DNA from: Capitulum mitella
Lineage: Eukaryota > Arthropoda > Thecostraca > Pollicipedomorpha > Pollicipedidae
Direction of reading: 5' to 3'
Assembly (NCBI GenBank): GCA_030062745.1
Contig: CP099842.1
Location: 22,539,822 to 22,603,821, forward strand
DNA length: 64,000 bases
The notes under the pieces are model-generated. The model did not search any database. It had not been told where the DNA came from and saw only the letters and a program-made list of their open reading frames with translations. The position numbers were made by a program, and so were the translations under genes. Shown here piece by piece: positions 53,469 through 63,516 of the stretch (its first letter is position 1; each line of letters opens with the position of its first letter).

Positions 53469-53622
53469 TTATTACACTACCTCTTCCAACCACGAATGCT
53501 ACGATATTTCATCAGGGTGCCACTAAAGCTACCGGATATTGGAAGCCTGATTATGATTTTATTACACCACCTCCTCCAACCAGGAATGCTACGATATTTC
53601 AGCACTGTTTGCCACTAAGGCC
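53469..53622. repeat. diverged direct repeat, 89-bp spacing
   Basis: ATTACACTACCTCTTCCAAC at 53471 and ATTACACCACCTCCTCCAAC at 53560 begin two copies that both continue through GAATGCTACGATATTTCA and end at TGCCACTAA. A fragment of an unknown duplicated sequence. Confidence 0.75.
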
Positions 53623-54848
53623 CGTAGATGGCACAGCCCTCATAACGTTTCCAAGCCCATACACAACGATACAGTCGACAGGCGTGAAGCAACGGTTTGT
53701 GCACGTGGACAGCGATTGGGTTGGGAACAGCGCACCGTCATATTCTGCATCATTTCGCAGCAGGCAGACGTTCGCCGCATGAACTTCGACGTTCCCGAAC
53801 GCTATCAATGACCTTTACCTGCGGCAAGTCGCCCAGTCCCGCTCCTGAATGCCGGGTGACGCCATTATTGATCAGCCGTGAATTATTGCATCCCACCCAA
53901 GCAATGGCACCGATAGAAACGCTAGCCCGCGACCGTTCCGACACGTTTCACCGGACGCCACCGACAACTTCAGCGAAACCAGCACAGCTATTTTCCAGGA
54001 AGGCAGCTGGGTCGAACAGACAACGAACGTTTTTTACCGTGGATACCGATGCACAGGGCAATTCGCCATTGCTCCTCTGAATAAACGGTGGTATTTCCAT
54101 TGCACGTTATCCCTATCACAGCAACGGCACTTCTGGGGTATTTCCATGCCCGATGTTTATCGTTTGCTTTTTAAGCTCTTGATCATTTTACTTAGTGTTT
54201 ATACTTGTTTAGTTAGCTATTATTTTCCCAGTTAGGTCGCCGCCATGTCCCGGTGACTAAGAAGCCCAACAACTGGTCCTGTGCATGGTAGGCACTGGGT
54301 TCGAGCTCCACAACTGGCACCCGTATCTGGTCCGCGATCGAAAGGGTCAGCAGGTCACGGGGCGGCTGAGTTGAGGAATTCCATGGCACAATAAAGATCC
54401 TTTTTGGGCACACGTCGGTGGCGGGGCCAAGGTTCGGCCCAAAATCTGCTTAGCATGGACTCGGATCTCAACGCTACCCACTTCAACACGTTCGGGCTAA
54501 ATCTGTATAAAACAAGGAAGTTGTCCATGGACGTCCATGGTGTAGCAACGTTCTTAGACGGGCGAGGAAAATTTTACGGGGAACCAGTCTTCCACGGTGG
54601 TATGTTCCGCCAGCGCAAACTGCCACAAGGGCGAGAAAACTTCCTTCCCGCACCGTTGCAGGTGACCGCTGAATCCTCCAGGGAGAACCGAAGCTGTGCT
54701 CCCGGACGTATCAGACCCAACCGACTGAGCACGGAGACTGGAGACAGAGCCTGGAGAGCTGGGGATGGAGAAAACTCTCCGTCCGTTCAGCACCGTGACG
54801 GCAATCTGGCGCCGTAGGAACAGCCCGGGCTAGACAGCCGCGCGGGGC
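53623..54848. other. no gene recognised
   Basis: A plus frame at 53697-54080 and a minus frame ending in a donor-like CCGCAG|GTAAAG (53820) overlap. Neither can be assigned to a family. Confidence 0.3.
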
Positions 54849-55266
54849 ATGTCCACAGACCGAGCCCAGACGGCCTCACAGGGGGTGTCCACAGACCGAG
54901 CCCAGACGGCCTCAAAGGGGGTGTCCACAGACCGGGCCCAGACGGCCACACAGGGGGTGTCCACAGACCGGGCCCAGACGGCCTCACAGGGGGTGTCCAC
55001 AGACCGGGCCCAGACGGCCTCACAGGGGACGTCCACAGACCGGGCCCAGACGGCCTCACAGGGGGTGTCCACAGACCGGGCCCAGACGGCCTCACAGGGG
55101 ACGTCCACAGACCGGGCCCAGACGGCCACACAGGGGGTGTCCACAGACCGGGCTCAGACGGCCACACAGGGGGTGTCCACAGACCGGGCTCAGACGGCCA
55201 CACAGGGGGTGTCCACAGACCGAGCCCAGACGGCCTCACAGGGGGTGTCCACAGACCGGGCCCGTC
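54849..55266 (+). repeat. 36-bp tandem repeat, possible 12-residue peptide repeat
   Basis: Eleven full copies and a partial twelfth of a 36-bp unit. Because 36 is a multiple of three, one plus-strand frame (54849-55406, 185 codons) encodes a regular 12-residue repeat VSTDRAQTASQG with Ser/Thr and Val/Thr variants. The minus strand is also open (GLWTPPVRPSGP repeats). No ATG, signal peptide or splice site ties either frame to a gene, so it may be a plain minisatellite. If coding, the plus frame would give a hydrophilic Ser/Thr/Gln-rich linker. Confidence 0.85.
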
Positions 55267-57430
55267 CGGGGAAACCGGAAGTGGCGATTACATCGGCAGA
55301 CCAGCACCCAACGGCCGCAGGCCAGTCGCAAAACGGCCCAGTCCGCGTCAGTCTCGCCGGCCGCGGTCCGCTGCAGTTGCGTGCCAGGACCACCGCCCCG
55401 CCCTGACCCCTGCCGGCGGCCTGTCACCGCCGGCGTGAATCATCGTCGCCGGCGGCGCGGCGCCGACAGGGGCCGACCGCAGCCGGGCCGGGCCGCCGCG
55501 CCGCCGGCCCCGGCCGTCACCGCCGCCGGCGCCGCTGCCGTGTTCCGTCCGCTTCAATTTCGGCCGACGCCGCCTCGTGCTAACGACGCCACATTTCAGG
55601 ATTAAGGCGCGCTCTGACAAATGCCGCCCTCCTGGGTACGCAGTCGGCAAGGCGGCGGCAAAGCACGACGTGCATACGTCAGAAATGAGCTGTGGCCCGC
55701 ATCAGACGGTTGCGACAACATCCGAGTCCTACGTCTTCGTTCGAAACATGTCTGCTGAAATGTGCTGGTCAGCAGCGGTCTTTCGCGACCGAAGAATGGA
55801 AGATTGCGAGCAAAAGCTGCAGGGCAGCATGACGAGCAAAAGCTGGAGGGCATCATAAGACGTAAAAACGGAAAAAGGACATCCACGTAACACGAACATT
55901 TCGGCGGTGTGCTAAAAAAACTGAGCCCAAGGCTATCCATCAGTTTCACGAAAGACGCACCACATTTGTCATAATTTTATCGAAGCGCGTCTCGGTGCCG
56001 GTGGCGGTAAGCGTGCGACAATGACAGGCCGGCCCCGGCGTAATGACTGTCCGTCCTGAGTCCGGCCCACCCGGCGATTACCGAGTACAAAATCACAGCC
56101 GGCGAGCCATGACCGCAAAAACGACAGCGACACAGAGTCACTTCCAGCTGCGACTCACTGGCGATGGCCGTGAACAACTCGCAAATGGTGTTTCCGTCCG
56201 ATTGTTCAGACGAACCCGTGAGTCGGGGCTCTGGTGCACGGTCCCCGTTAAAACATCGAGCCCCCACCCATCTCATCGACAGTTTATCAACCAGACTGCT
56301 GCACGAAATGAGTGACCAAATGGATGCGTTTTCCTTTCGCGATGGATGTTGATCAAAAACGCAGCAAACATCCTGCGTGTTTGCCCTGCGGCAAGAGCGG
56401 CAGCGTTGTCTTGTGGAGCGAAATCGGGCGATCTTTCTCGACAAAAAGCAATGTCTCTAACCATCCCACCTCGAAAAACATTTTCATTGTTTATAAATCG
56501 GTCCAAGCGAAACTGAGGTCGGGCCGGTGTTTCACAACTCACACAAACCCCCCGCAGCACGTGTTTCAACTTTGCTTGTAACAAACTCCAGCGCAGCTCG
56601 TTTTTCGTCGTCACGCGTGACGCCCACCCGGGGTCCACCAACACGCGAAAACGAGGCCCACCCAGGGCCGCTGGGCGCCTTTCAGGCCCGGCAGTCGTCG
56701 CGGCGGGGGACGGTACCGGCCGACCGTGCAACAATGGCAGCCGGAGTCGGCGGCGGCGGCGCGAGCTTTCCGGCCGCGGTGACGCGACCTCCGCCGGCGC
56801 CCGACAATGACGCCGACAATGACGCCGCCACGAACGGCCTGCAACTGGATAACGAGCCGGGCACGGGCGGCCGAGCGCGGGGCAGACGTGACGCCGCGAT
56901 GCACGGGAGCGCCAGACCGGAGCAGCCCTGCCGGCCGGCTCCAATCACAGCACTCCGCGCCCGGCGACCGCGGCAGCCGCGCGCGGCGCCGAAACCCGTC
57001 GGTCGCCGCCGGCCAGCCGGTCGGGAGGGGCGGCGGGGTGCGGACGGACGCGCGCCGCCGCGCCGAGACGCGGTGCCGCACGCCCGGCCGAGCAGCGGCG
57101 CGCCGTGCTGACACACAGACACTGCACGCCTGGCAGCGCGGGCCGGCACGAACGCCGTGCGCCGGCACAATGGCAGCGTCTCGGAAAAACGCCGCCGCCG
57201 GCGCATGGCCGGCAGAGCGGGCCCTCCAGACTTCCGGCGGGAAACAGGTCACGGCGCCGGCGGGGGCTCGGCGGCGCCGAGCGGCGAGACTCGACAGAAG
57301 CGGACTGGCCACTCGGCAGCAGGGAGCGACGGCAGGGGACGGCGGGCGTTCACCGCCTCCAAATAGTATGGCGCATTCCGTGTGGCCCGGACCATCAAGT
57401 AACGTTACATCAAGAGCAGTGGCGCACCGA
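55267..57430. other. CpG islands without recognisable genes
   Basis: Two GC islands (55267-55600 and 56600-57430) with AT-moderate DNA between. Frames of 150-230 codons are open on both strands and rich in Arg, Ala, Gly and Pro. I recognise no domain and no consistent splice framework. Confidence 0.3.
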
Positions 57431-57854
57431 GCGTGAACAGAAGCGATGCGTACGATTCCGTTCCGAATTTAATTAGTCACAAATGACCAACTTCCTGTGT
57501 GCGGTCTAGCAAGTCTAGCACTAGACCAGTAGTGCCTGGTAGTCAATTTGTTCGCATATAGAATGGTTCCATAATCTCCCGGGCTTGACGCATGATTTGA
57601 AGTGTGACACAACCTGCACTGAAACAATTGTTTTAAAGGTCATGCATGGTTAACGAAGGACAGTGTAGTCAGCAGTTGAAAAAGTGAGAAAAAGAACAAT
57701 AAACCAGCTCTTCAGAAACACTTTAAAATGAGCCCATTCCTGTTTAGCAACGCCTTGAATTTTTACCCTCAGAGAACGCACAACAAAACTCAAGGGCAAT
57801 AAAATGAGGCCGATGCACCTTGCAATGAACTCATCAAACCTGCTCAGCACGGCA

Positions 57855-58775
57855 GTTCAGCAAGACATGTTCTACTTGTCGAAATTCCGTCAGATAGGAA
57901 GCAAACGGATGAGGCGTAGGCGCCGCTAACGCTCAGACGGCGGACAAACGGCATAGGGAACGCATATCATGTCCGACGCTTAACTACCTGGGTCCGTCCA
58001 GCACGACCAGCGAGCCCCGCTGGGTTCTGTCCAGCCCGCGGACACAGCGAACCGACCAGCACGTGCCCCCCCCCCGTCCGCCCCCCTCCTGCCTGTCCAC
58101 TGGGCGATGCATGAAAGCCCCGTTTCCAAACGTGTCGACAACTGCCAACCCGGACAGAGGCTGGTCGATGGCGTGAAGCAATGTCGCATGCCGGCAACCT
58201 GTCACTCATATTTTGTACCCTTACGGCGGACGGTTACGGCGCTCTCATTTTTATGCACACGCGGGGAAAATTGGTATTCAAAGTTCAAGCGCATGAACGT
58301 GTGCGTTGGGTCAACCTGAGACACCAATGTCATTGAAAGGCATTGGTAGAACAGGACATACAAACTTCAGAGATCGCAAACGCGTTTTCGAAACACATCG
58401 AGTGGTGAGAACAGCCTTCAACTTCTTTTACAAGGAAAGCTGACTCCACATGAAAAATGAAACACCGTCAAACGCCCAGTGTTTAACTCGATGCTATCCG
58501 CACAAGATAACAGTGCACCGATGCCGGACTAAATCCGGCTCCATCAAACGCTTAAACATATAATTTAATTACGTGTGCAATGGTTCAAAATTATGAAAAA
58601 CAAAAAAAACGTACATTTACTGAAAAACAAATCATTTTCAACGTAATAACATGACCGTTCAGCAAGGCATGTTCTATTTGTCCACATTCCGTCACGCAGG
58701 GAGCAAACGCATGACGCGTGGGTACCGTAAAAGGTGAGACAGTCGACAAATGGCATAGGGCACGCGTAGCGCATA
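57855..58775. repeat. pair of diverged direct repeats (57855-57975 and 58650-58775)
   Basis: GTTCAGCAAGACATGTTCTA at 57855 and GTTCAGCAAGGCATGTTCTA at 58657 begin two copies of a stretch of about 110 bases. Both continue with ATTCCGTCA, GGAGCAAACGCATGA-like sequence and GACAAACGGCATAGGGAACG or GACAAATGGCATAGGGCACG. The second copy ends about 50 bases before the inverted TTAA element. Identity of the repeat is unknown. Confidence 0.75.
57988..58184 (-). CDS. candidate internal exon, unknown protein
   Basis: A minus-strand frame reads LLHAIDQPLSGLAVVDTFGN, GAFMHRPVD, a Gly-rich run and GSLVVLDGP, ending at a plausible 5' splice site GACCCAG|GTAGTTAAG (exon end 57988). The Gly-rich run is encoded by a C10/C6 tract at about 58066 and may be an artefact of it. 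The acceptor is poorly defined (GAGTGACAG near 58194), so the left boundary is approximate. All three minus frames are open, which lowers confidence. No family is recognised. Confidence 0.2.
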
Positions 58776-58825
58776 TTGGTAGTGCGCATACAGTTATCGA
58801 TCATTTCTTCAAGGATCCTCAGTTG

Positions 58826-60054
58826 TTAACCCGCGCACGACCGACGGTCCGTCCCGAACATCGGCGACTGGGGGGGGGGCAGTTGACAGCCCCCCCCTCT
58901 AACTCACGAACGGTTGGTCGCACAATAAAAATAAGCATACCGTTGGAAAGCCTGTGACGAGAAGAGCTTGAAACTGGTCTCATTTTTAGTTTTAGATAAT
59001 ATGTAAGCCAATTTACGCCCTATATATGTTTTCTCATAGCCGACTGCATGAGACCGAAAAATGGCCTGAATCTCAAGGGCTGTGACTAACAACGCATAGG
59101 TAAAGACACCAGCGCACAAGTAAATGTCCGCGGATGCCGATACACGTCTAATTTCCTCAGATTTGTTCAATATACACGCCGAAACGTTGAGTTAAAGACA
59201 CCGTAATTCTCCCGGTCGGCCGTCAGTGTACGCCGCTGCCGTATGCGGTACCAAATTGACGGGAACTAATTTTGGCGTCCCTTTATTTTTGCGAAAAAGG
59301 ACAATCTATGTCAATTTTATTGATCTTCGTGGTTCTTGTGATGGTTTTTCATGCTTAAATTTTGGGAAAATTGATTAGTTGCCAATCTACAAAGTTGGCG
59401 GAGCTTTATTCGCGAGAGCCTATTTATTTCCAAAATATGCTACTTTTTCAAACTTTTTGAGGTTCCTGGTAATAATTATGTCTGTGCAAGTTAGTTCTGC
59501 CATTTTCTACCCATTCTGAGTAGTTTATCGTCGATTTTGACGGTGGTACATTTTGGCCCACTACAGTTATTCGTGACCTGACCTCAGGTCAATGGCTGGA
59601 GGTCACTGATACTTTGCCCAATGACGGTAACTAGATGTCTGCTCCACTCCACACTAAAAATGTTATGGAATATTCCGTCAATTTCCGAAAAAACGGCGAT
59701 ATGTCTAAAAAATGGGCTTGACCTGTAGGTCAATGACCCGGAAAATTCTGAAAAAATCTGAGATAGCAGATTTGTTGCATCTATCACGGTCATTAATCCC
59801 TAAAAGTATTATTGAGATATCTTGTTTTGCGAAAAAGTTAGAGGGCGCTAAACTTTTTTTGACATAGGTCTGTTTGACCTGACCTAGGTCAGGCACCTGA
59901 CCTGACCTGAGGTCAAAATTTTGACACCAGACGTAAGATTGATGGAGCAAAAGGTACACAAAGTTTCGTGACTCTGTGTTTGATGGTTCTCTCGCAATCC
60001 CAGAAAACCTCAGGGGGGGCAGTCAACTGCCACCCCCAGTCGGGGACGGGTTAA
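58826..60054 (-). mobile_element. TTAA non-autonomous DNA element, copy B
   Basis: The inverted partner of the element at 13022-14248. It is bounded by TTAA on both sides (58826-58829 and 60051-60054) with CCCG...CGGG ends, giving 1229 bp. The ends again carry a G-run, a CAGTTGACTG-like core and a C-run. Internal half-site clusters are kept (for example GACCTGACCTCAGGTCA at 59576, GACCTGACCTAGGTCA at 59876). In the shared 88-codon frame (59170-58904) I count about 15 base differences from copy A over 267 positions, roughly 94 percent identity. About 12 of them change the amino acid and 3 do not. That favours non-coding drift. No transposase is present. Confidence 0.85.
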
Positions 60055-60194
60055 AATCTCTATTCATTTCAGCAACGCTGGGGAACAAGATCTGAGAAAA
60101 CAGGCCGACCGACACGGCAGTTAAAACGTGATGCATCAACCGTTCATCGTTCAACCGTTGATGCACCGACCGGACAGCGGTCCACATACCGTCT

Positions 60195-60290
60195 ACCTGA
60201 ATCCCTAGGCACCGGTTCAAACGTGCTCCACCTGGCGGCCTGACCCAGGCAGCGCTTCAAACGTGCTGCGCCTGACCGCCCGCCCAGGAG
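60195..60290. repeat. 40-bp tandem duplication
   Basis: TTCAAACGTGCTCCACCTGG and TTCAAACGTGCTGCGCCTGA begin two adjacent copies about 40 bases apart, both running through CCCAGG to AGCG. Confidence 0.75.
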
Positions 60291-60398
60291 AGCGGTTTAC
60301 GATCGGCGGTGGGCGTCACTTGCCGGTCCCTGCGGCTGCCGCGAGCGGGACGAGCCGGGCCGACGGGAAACGTTACCGGACCGCTCCATTTGTCTTAC

Positions 60399-60439
60399 CT
60401 GCAGATGTCGACACGGCGAAACCATTTCGGCCCACTTAC
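60399..60439 (-). CDS. candidate 41-bp microexon or tandem donor pair
   Basis: On the minus strand CCCGTCTTTACAG|GTAAGTGGG is followed after 41 bases by CATCTGCAG|GTAAGAC. Both are near-perfect 5' splice sites. The first also ends a pyrimidine-rich tract and could serve as a 3' splice site. So this is either a pair of alternative donors 41 bases apart or a microexon. Read from its first base the microexon gives VSGPKWFRRVDIC plus two bases. Its end phase would fit the candidate exon at 52147-51853, and the exon at 63516-63341 ends in the phase it needs. That linkage is speculation. No family is recognised. Confidence 0.25.
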
Positions 60440-60559
60440 CTGTAAAGACGGGAGGATCGGTTACATCAGAGAAACAATCAGGTGGCGCAACGCCGTGGAA
60501 AACAACAGGCGCAATACAAAAGTGATACCGTCACGTAAACGATAACAGCTCGGCAATCA

Positions 60560-60760
60560 ATGGCACGCGCGATTACCGCAGGCTGATTAGGAAACGCACG
60601 TGCGGACAGAATGAAAAATGCGGCAGGAAGTCCACACATTTTCTAAGGAGATTAATTTGCTCCCTACAAAACAATACGCTGTCAACTGACGAACACACGG
60701 GTGAAATTTGCGGACACAACAGTTAATTAACACAACATAATAACTAAAATTAAGGCGAAA
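60560..60760. promoter_or_regulatory. AT-rich homeodomain/HNF1-like motif cluster
   Basis: GGCTGATTAGG (60579), GGAGATTAATTTGC (60647) and the palindrome GTTAATTAAC (60722) lie in 150 bases between the candidate microexon and the third TTAA element. Regulatory function is inferred from motifs only. Confidence 0.15.
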
Positions 60761-61030
60761 ACATTAAGGGGCCTTAAAAGATATCAGTCTGCTATCGCAA
60801 CAATGACAAAAAAACGTCAGACAAGTAGATCTGGTGGCAAGCACCTAGTCGTCTGAAAACGTTTACATAGCGACATCCGGAAAACTAACACATGTGGAAT
60901 ATTCATAATAGATGAACGGACCACTGAATCCAAATCTGCATATAGAGGTCACGTGAAAAACCCAGAAGCTGTAATCTCAATAGATGTTATCTACTGCTAA
61001 TGACAAATATCGAGGGAGCTCAAAAATCTC

Positions 61031-62244
61031 TTAACCCTATTCCCGGAAGGGGGGAACTCAATCCGCCCCCTCGGGTTTTTTACTTGCCAATTCCAGGCTT
61101 TTTAACGCAGCTTCACGAAATTCGGTGACTCTTCCTAGCTATTCTTTCTACGCGTTGTGACAAAATTTCACAATTTTACTTTGCTCAGGAGCGGAGCCAG
61201 GCAACGTTTTTGGGAGGCACCTCATGCCATTTTTGGCCATGTTGAGGGTAAAAGAAAAATGTCTGCCAAAAACAGAGTTTTTAAGATAGAACTTAAAACC
61301 TTATATGGACCTATAGTTAAACAGTTGGACAATGTGCATACAAAGTTTTGTTTATCTGAGATCACTTTACAAGGTCAGGTCAAGGTCAAAGTCAAAATTT
61401 GTTTTTTTGCAATTATTTCGGCGCCATTTTTTCAAATGCGAAACCCGGAATCTATATGACGTAGAAGGGTGCCCTCTACTTGTGTACCATGTTTCAGCTT
61501 GATATCAGGTCGGGTCACGGAGCTATGACCTAAAATGTCAGTGCGCGTACCCTGCATCGCAATAGCCATAAAATGAATTTTTTGGAATATAGTGAATTCA
61601 AATGATTGAAAACGTTTACAGATAACATCAAATGCACACGAGATCATTCCAGGTGACCCCAAGGTCACTGGAGGTCATTTAAGGTCAAAGGTCACAAGTT
61701 GATCTGAAGGACGTATGACCATGACAATGCATCCTTTTTCATGTCCCTGGCACCGCCTATGCTAACATTATACAAACACTGCAATGCGATTTTCACTCCT
61801 TTAGCATAGCATGACTAGCAGAAGCCAAAAAAGTGTTTTTACCTTTTTCGTTCATTCATTTGTTAGAAAACTAATCCTTCTATTTTTAAAACCCTGTGAA
61901 CGCCCATGGATTTTCTCAAAATTTCAGATTTGTCTGCCCATGGTAAAAGCCCTATCCATTATCTCTCGATTCATGCCAGTTTCATTGAAATCGGTCCATA
62001 AACAACGGAGTTATAAGAAGTCCAAAAGTACCCCCATTTTGACATTTTTGCCCCCTGTGTCCACAAATTTCGAAATTTTAAAAATTTCTTTTTTGTAAAA
62101 ATGTAGTTCACGTCACGGCAAATCAATTGCCGTTTGTTGCGATGAAATCGGACGAGTGGTTCTCGAGATCTCAGGGTGGGGGGCCGAATCCGCCCCCCTG
62201 CCGGGAATCGACCATACCGTTTAGCCCTCCGGGAACAGGGTTAA
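61031..62244 (+). mobile_element. TTAA non-autonomous DNA element, second family
   Basis: TTAA|CCCTATTCCCGGA at 61031 and TCCGGGAACAGGG|TTAA at 62229-62244 form inverted ends with one mismatch in 13, inside duplicated TTAA. Just within each end is a G-run/C-run pair (GGGGGGAACTCAATCCGCCCCC at the left, split by a short core; GGGGGGCCGAATCCGCCCCCC at the right), the same architecture as copies A and B although the sequence differs. Internal half-sites include AAGGTCAGGTCAAGGTCA (61370) and a perfect DR1, AGGTCAAAGGTCA (61681). A 100-codon frame at 61157-61459 has no domain. The length is 1214 bp and there is no transposase. Assignment to a piggyBac-like group is inferred from TTAA and the CCC ends. 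Confidence 0.75.
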
Positions 62245-62386
62245 AGCTCTGCAAGTCGCCATCAACAACACTGCAGGCAAAGATGCACGCGTTCCGACAA
62301 GTAGATTAGCACCATTAAACCGAGATAAGTGCATTAACGCATCCTTCACGGTTCGCGCAAGGCCTGCACGCAGCTCCATTTGTCAG

Positions 62387-62387
62387 C

Positions 62388-62465
<78 letters not shown>

Positions 62466-62616
62466 GCCGCAGCCGCAGAAACAGCAGCTGTCGGTCCGAC
62501 GGCAGCCTCAGCTGCAGAAGCCCGGCCGCCAGCTCCAGCGGCAGCCGGGCCGCCAGGTCCGGCCCGGGCCCGTAATGAGCCGGCCGCGCACTCCCGCCGC
62601 GCCCGTCCGGCATTAA
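62387..62616 (+). repeat. CAG repeat with possible polyglutamine frame
   Basis: About 22 CAG units at 62389-62456 are followed by CAACAGCCGCAGCCGCAGCC. In one plus frame this gives polyglutamine, then QPQPQPQKQQLSVRRQPQL and a Gln/Arg/Pro-rich stretch ending in TAA at 62616, with very high GC at third positions. CCATTTGTCAG just before it could be a 3' splice site. There is no ATG. On the minus strand the same tract gives polyleucine. A polyQ-coding exon is possible but unproven. Confidence 0.35.
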
Positions 62617-62900
62617 CGGACCGAACGTGATAATCAAAGCAGCGTCCATCAGCCGTGTGGCTGACGTCCGGACGTGATTGGGGGCCGGCCGACCAATCAG
62701 CGCCCGGCTAATTGCCGGCTCCTGGAGCGGCGGCCAAAAATTAACGCGCACAGGTCGACAGCACCGGTCCGGCAGATGCCGGAACCCCGCCGGCCGCACT
62801 GGCGCAGGCCACGGCGCACACGGACGTGACCGTGAAGATGAACAGAGCACCGCCGAGAGGCAAACGCAGCCTAAATCACTCTCCGCTGCACCGCGACGCA
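62560..62900. other. CpG island with CCAAT and homeodomain-like motifs
   Basis: Contains CGTGATAATCAAAGC (62627), GACCAATCAGCGCCCGG (62690) and CGGCTAATTGCCGG (62704). Minus-strand and plus-strand frames of 130-217 codons cross it without a recognisable domain. Confidence 0.25.
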
Positions 62901-63340
62901 AGATCCGCGGGAATTTCAGGATACTGGGAGCAGATATTTCTAAAATCTCCCTCGTTTCCTTCCGTCTTGCAATACGATTTAAGAAACGGCGTTCACTCGA
63001 AAACAACGAAAGAACTTGCGTAGTTACGAAATGCATTCACAACTGTGGGAAGGCCCAGCACACCTGATGTACATAATGATCTGCTCATATTATGGCGTTT
63101 TACGATTTGGGCGTTTTGACGCCATCAGCTGGCCATGTCACGACCATGGTCCTTTGAAAATCATACTATGGTCTGCACACACACAAAATGAGCCACAAGG
63201 CAAAGAGCTCAATGACCAACAAGCTACATGCAGAAAAAAGGTCTTCGAATGTCTGATTTTACGTCCCCCGGTTCAGTTTTTTAACTGATCAAAGTTATCA
63301 GAGAGCATGCTCTTAAACTGAGTCGTCCACTTTTTCTCAC

Positions 63341-63516
63341 ATCGCTAGCGCCGCAAGTCAGATTCGATTGAAGGAAACAGTTCAGGCAAGTCAGCACTGA
63401 CCACAGCCAGGAAAGCGCTGCCGCCGTGCACGGAAAGTGGAAGTTATGGGCTACATTAGTTGCGTTTGCAGCAATTGCCAATGCAAACGTGACCAGCGTC
63501 TGGCTCCCGAAAAGTC
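63341..63516 (-). CDS. candidate exon of a multi-pass membrane protein
   Basis: On the minus strand a 3' splice site CATGTCCCTTTATAG (AG at 63518-63517) and a 5' splice site AGCGAT|GTGAGAAA (donor from 63340) enclose 176 bases with an open frame. The product has two hydrophobic segments: LFGSQTLVTFALAIAANATN and TAAALSWLWSVLTCLNCFL, joined by a short VAHNFHFPC loop, with NLTCGASD after the second. The pattern resembles two transmembrane helices with a short connecting loop. I cannot name the family; a tetraspan or MARVEL-type protein is one possibility. The same frame is open upstream to an ATG at 63622. The acceptor overlaps CCTATAAAGG, which could instead be a plus-strand TATA box. Confidence 0.3.

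Noticed and set aside
53697..54080. 127-codon plus frame ending FFTVDTDAQGNSPLLL, and the opposing minus frame with donor CCGCAG|GTAAAG
   Set aside because: The two contradict each other on the same DNA and neither shows a family resemblance.
61157..61459. 100-codon frame in the third TTAA element as a possible transposase
   Set aside because: Too short, with no catalytic acidic residues or zinc-binding pattern expected for a piggyBac transposase.
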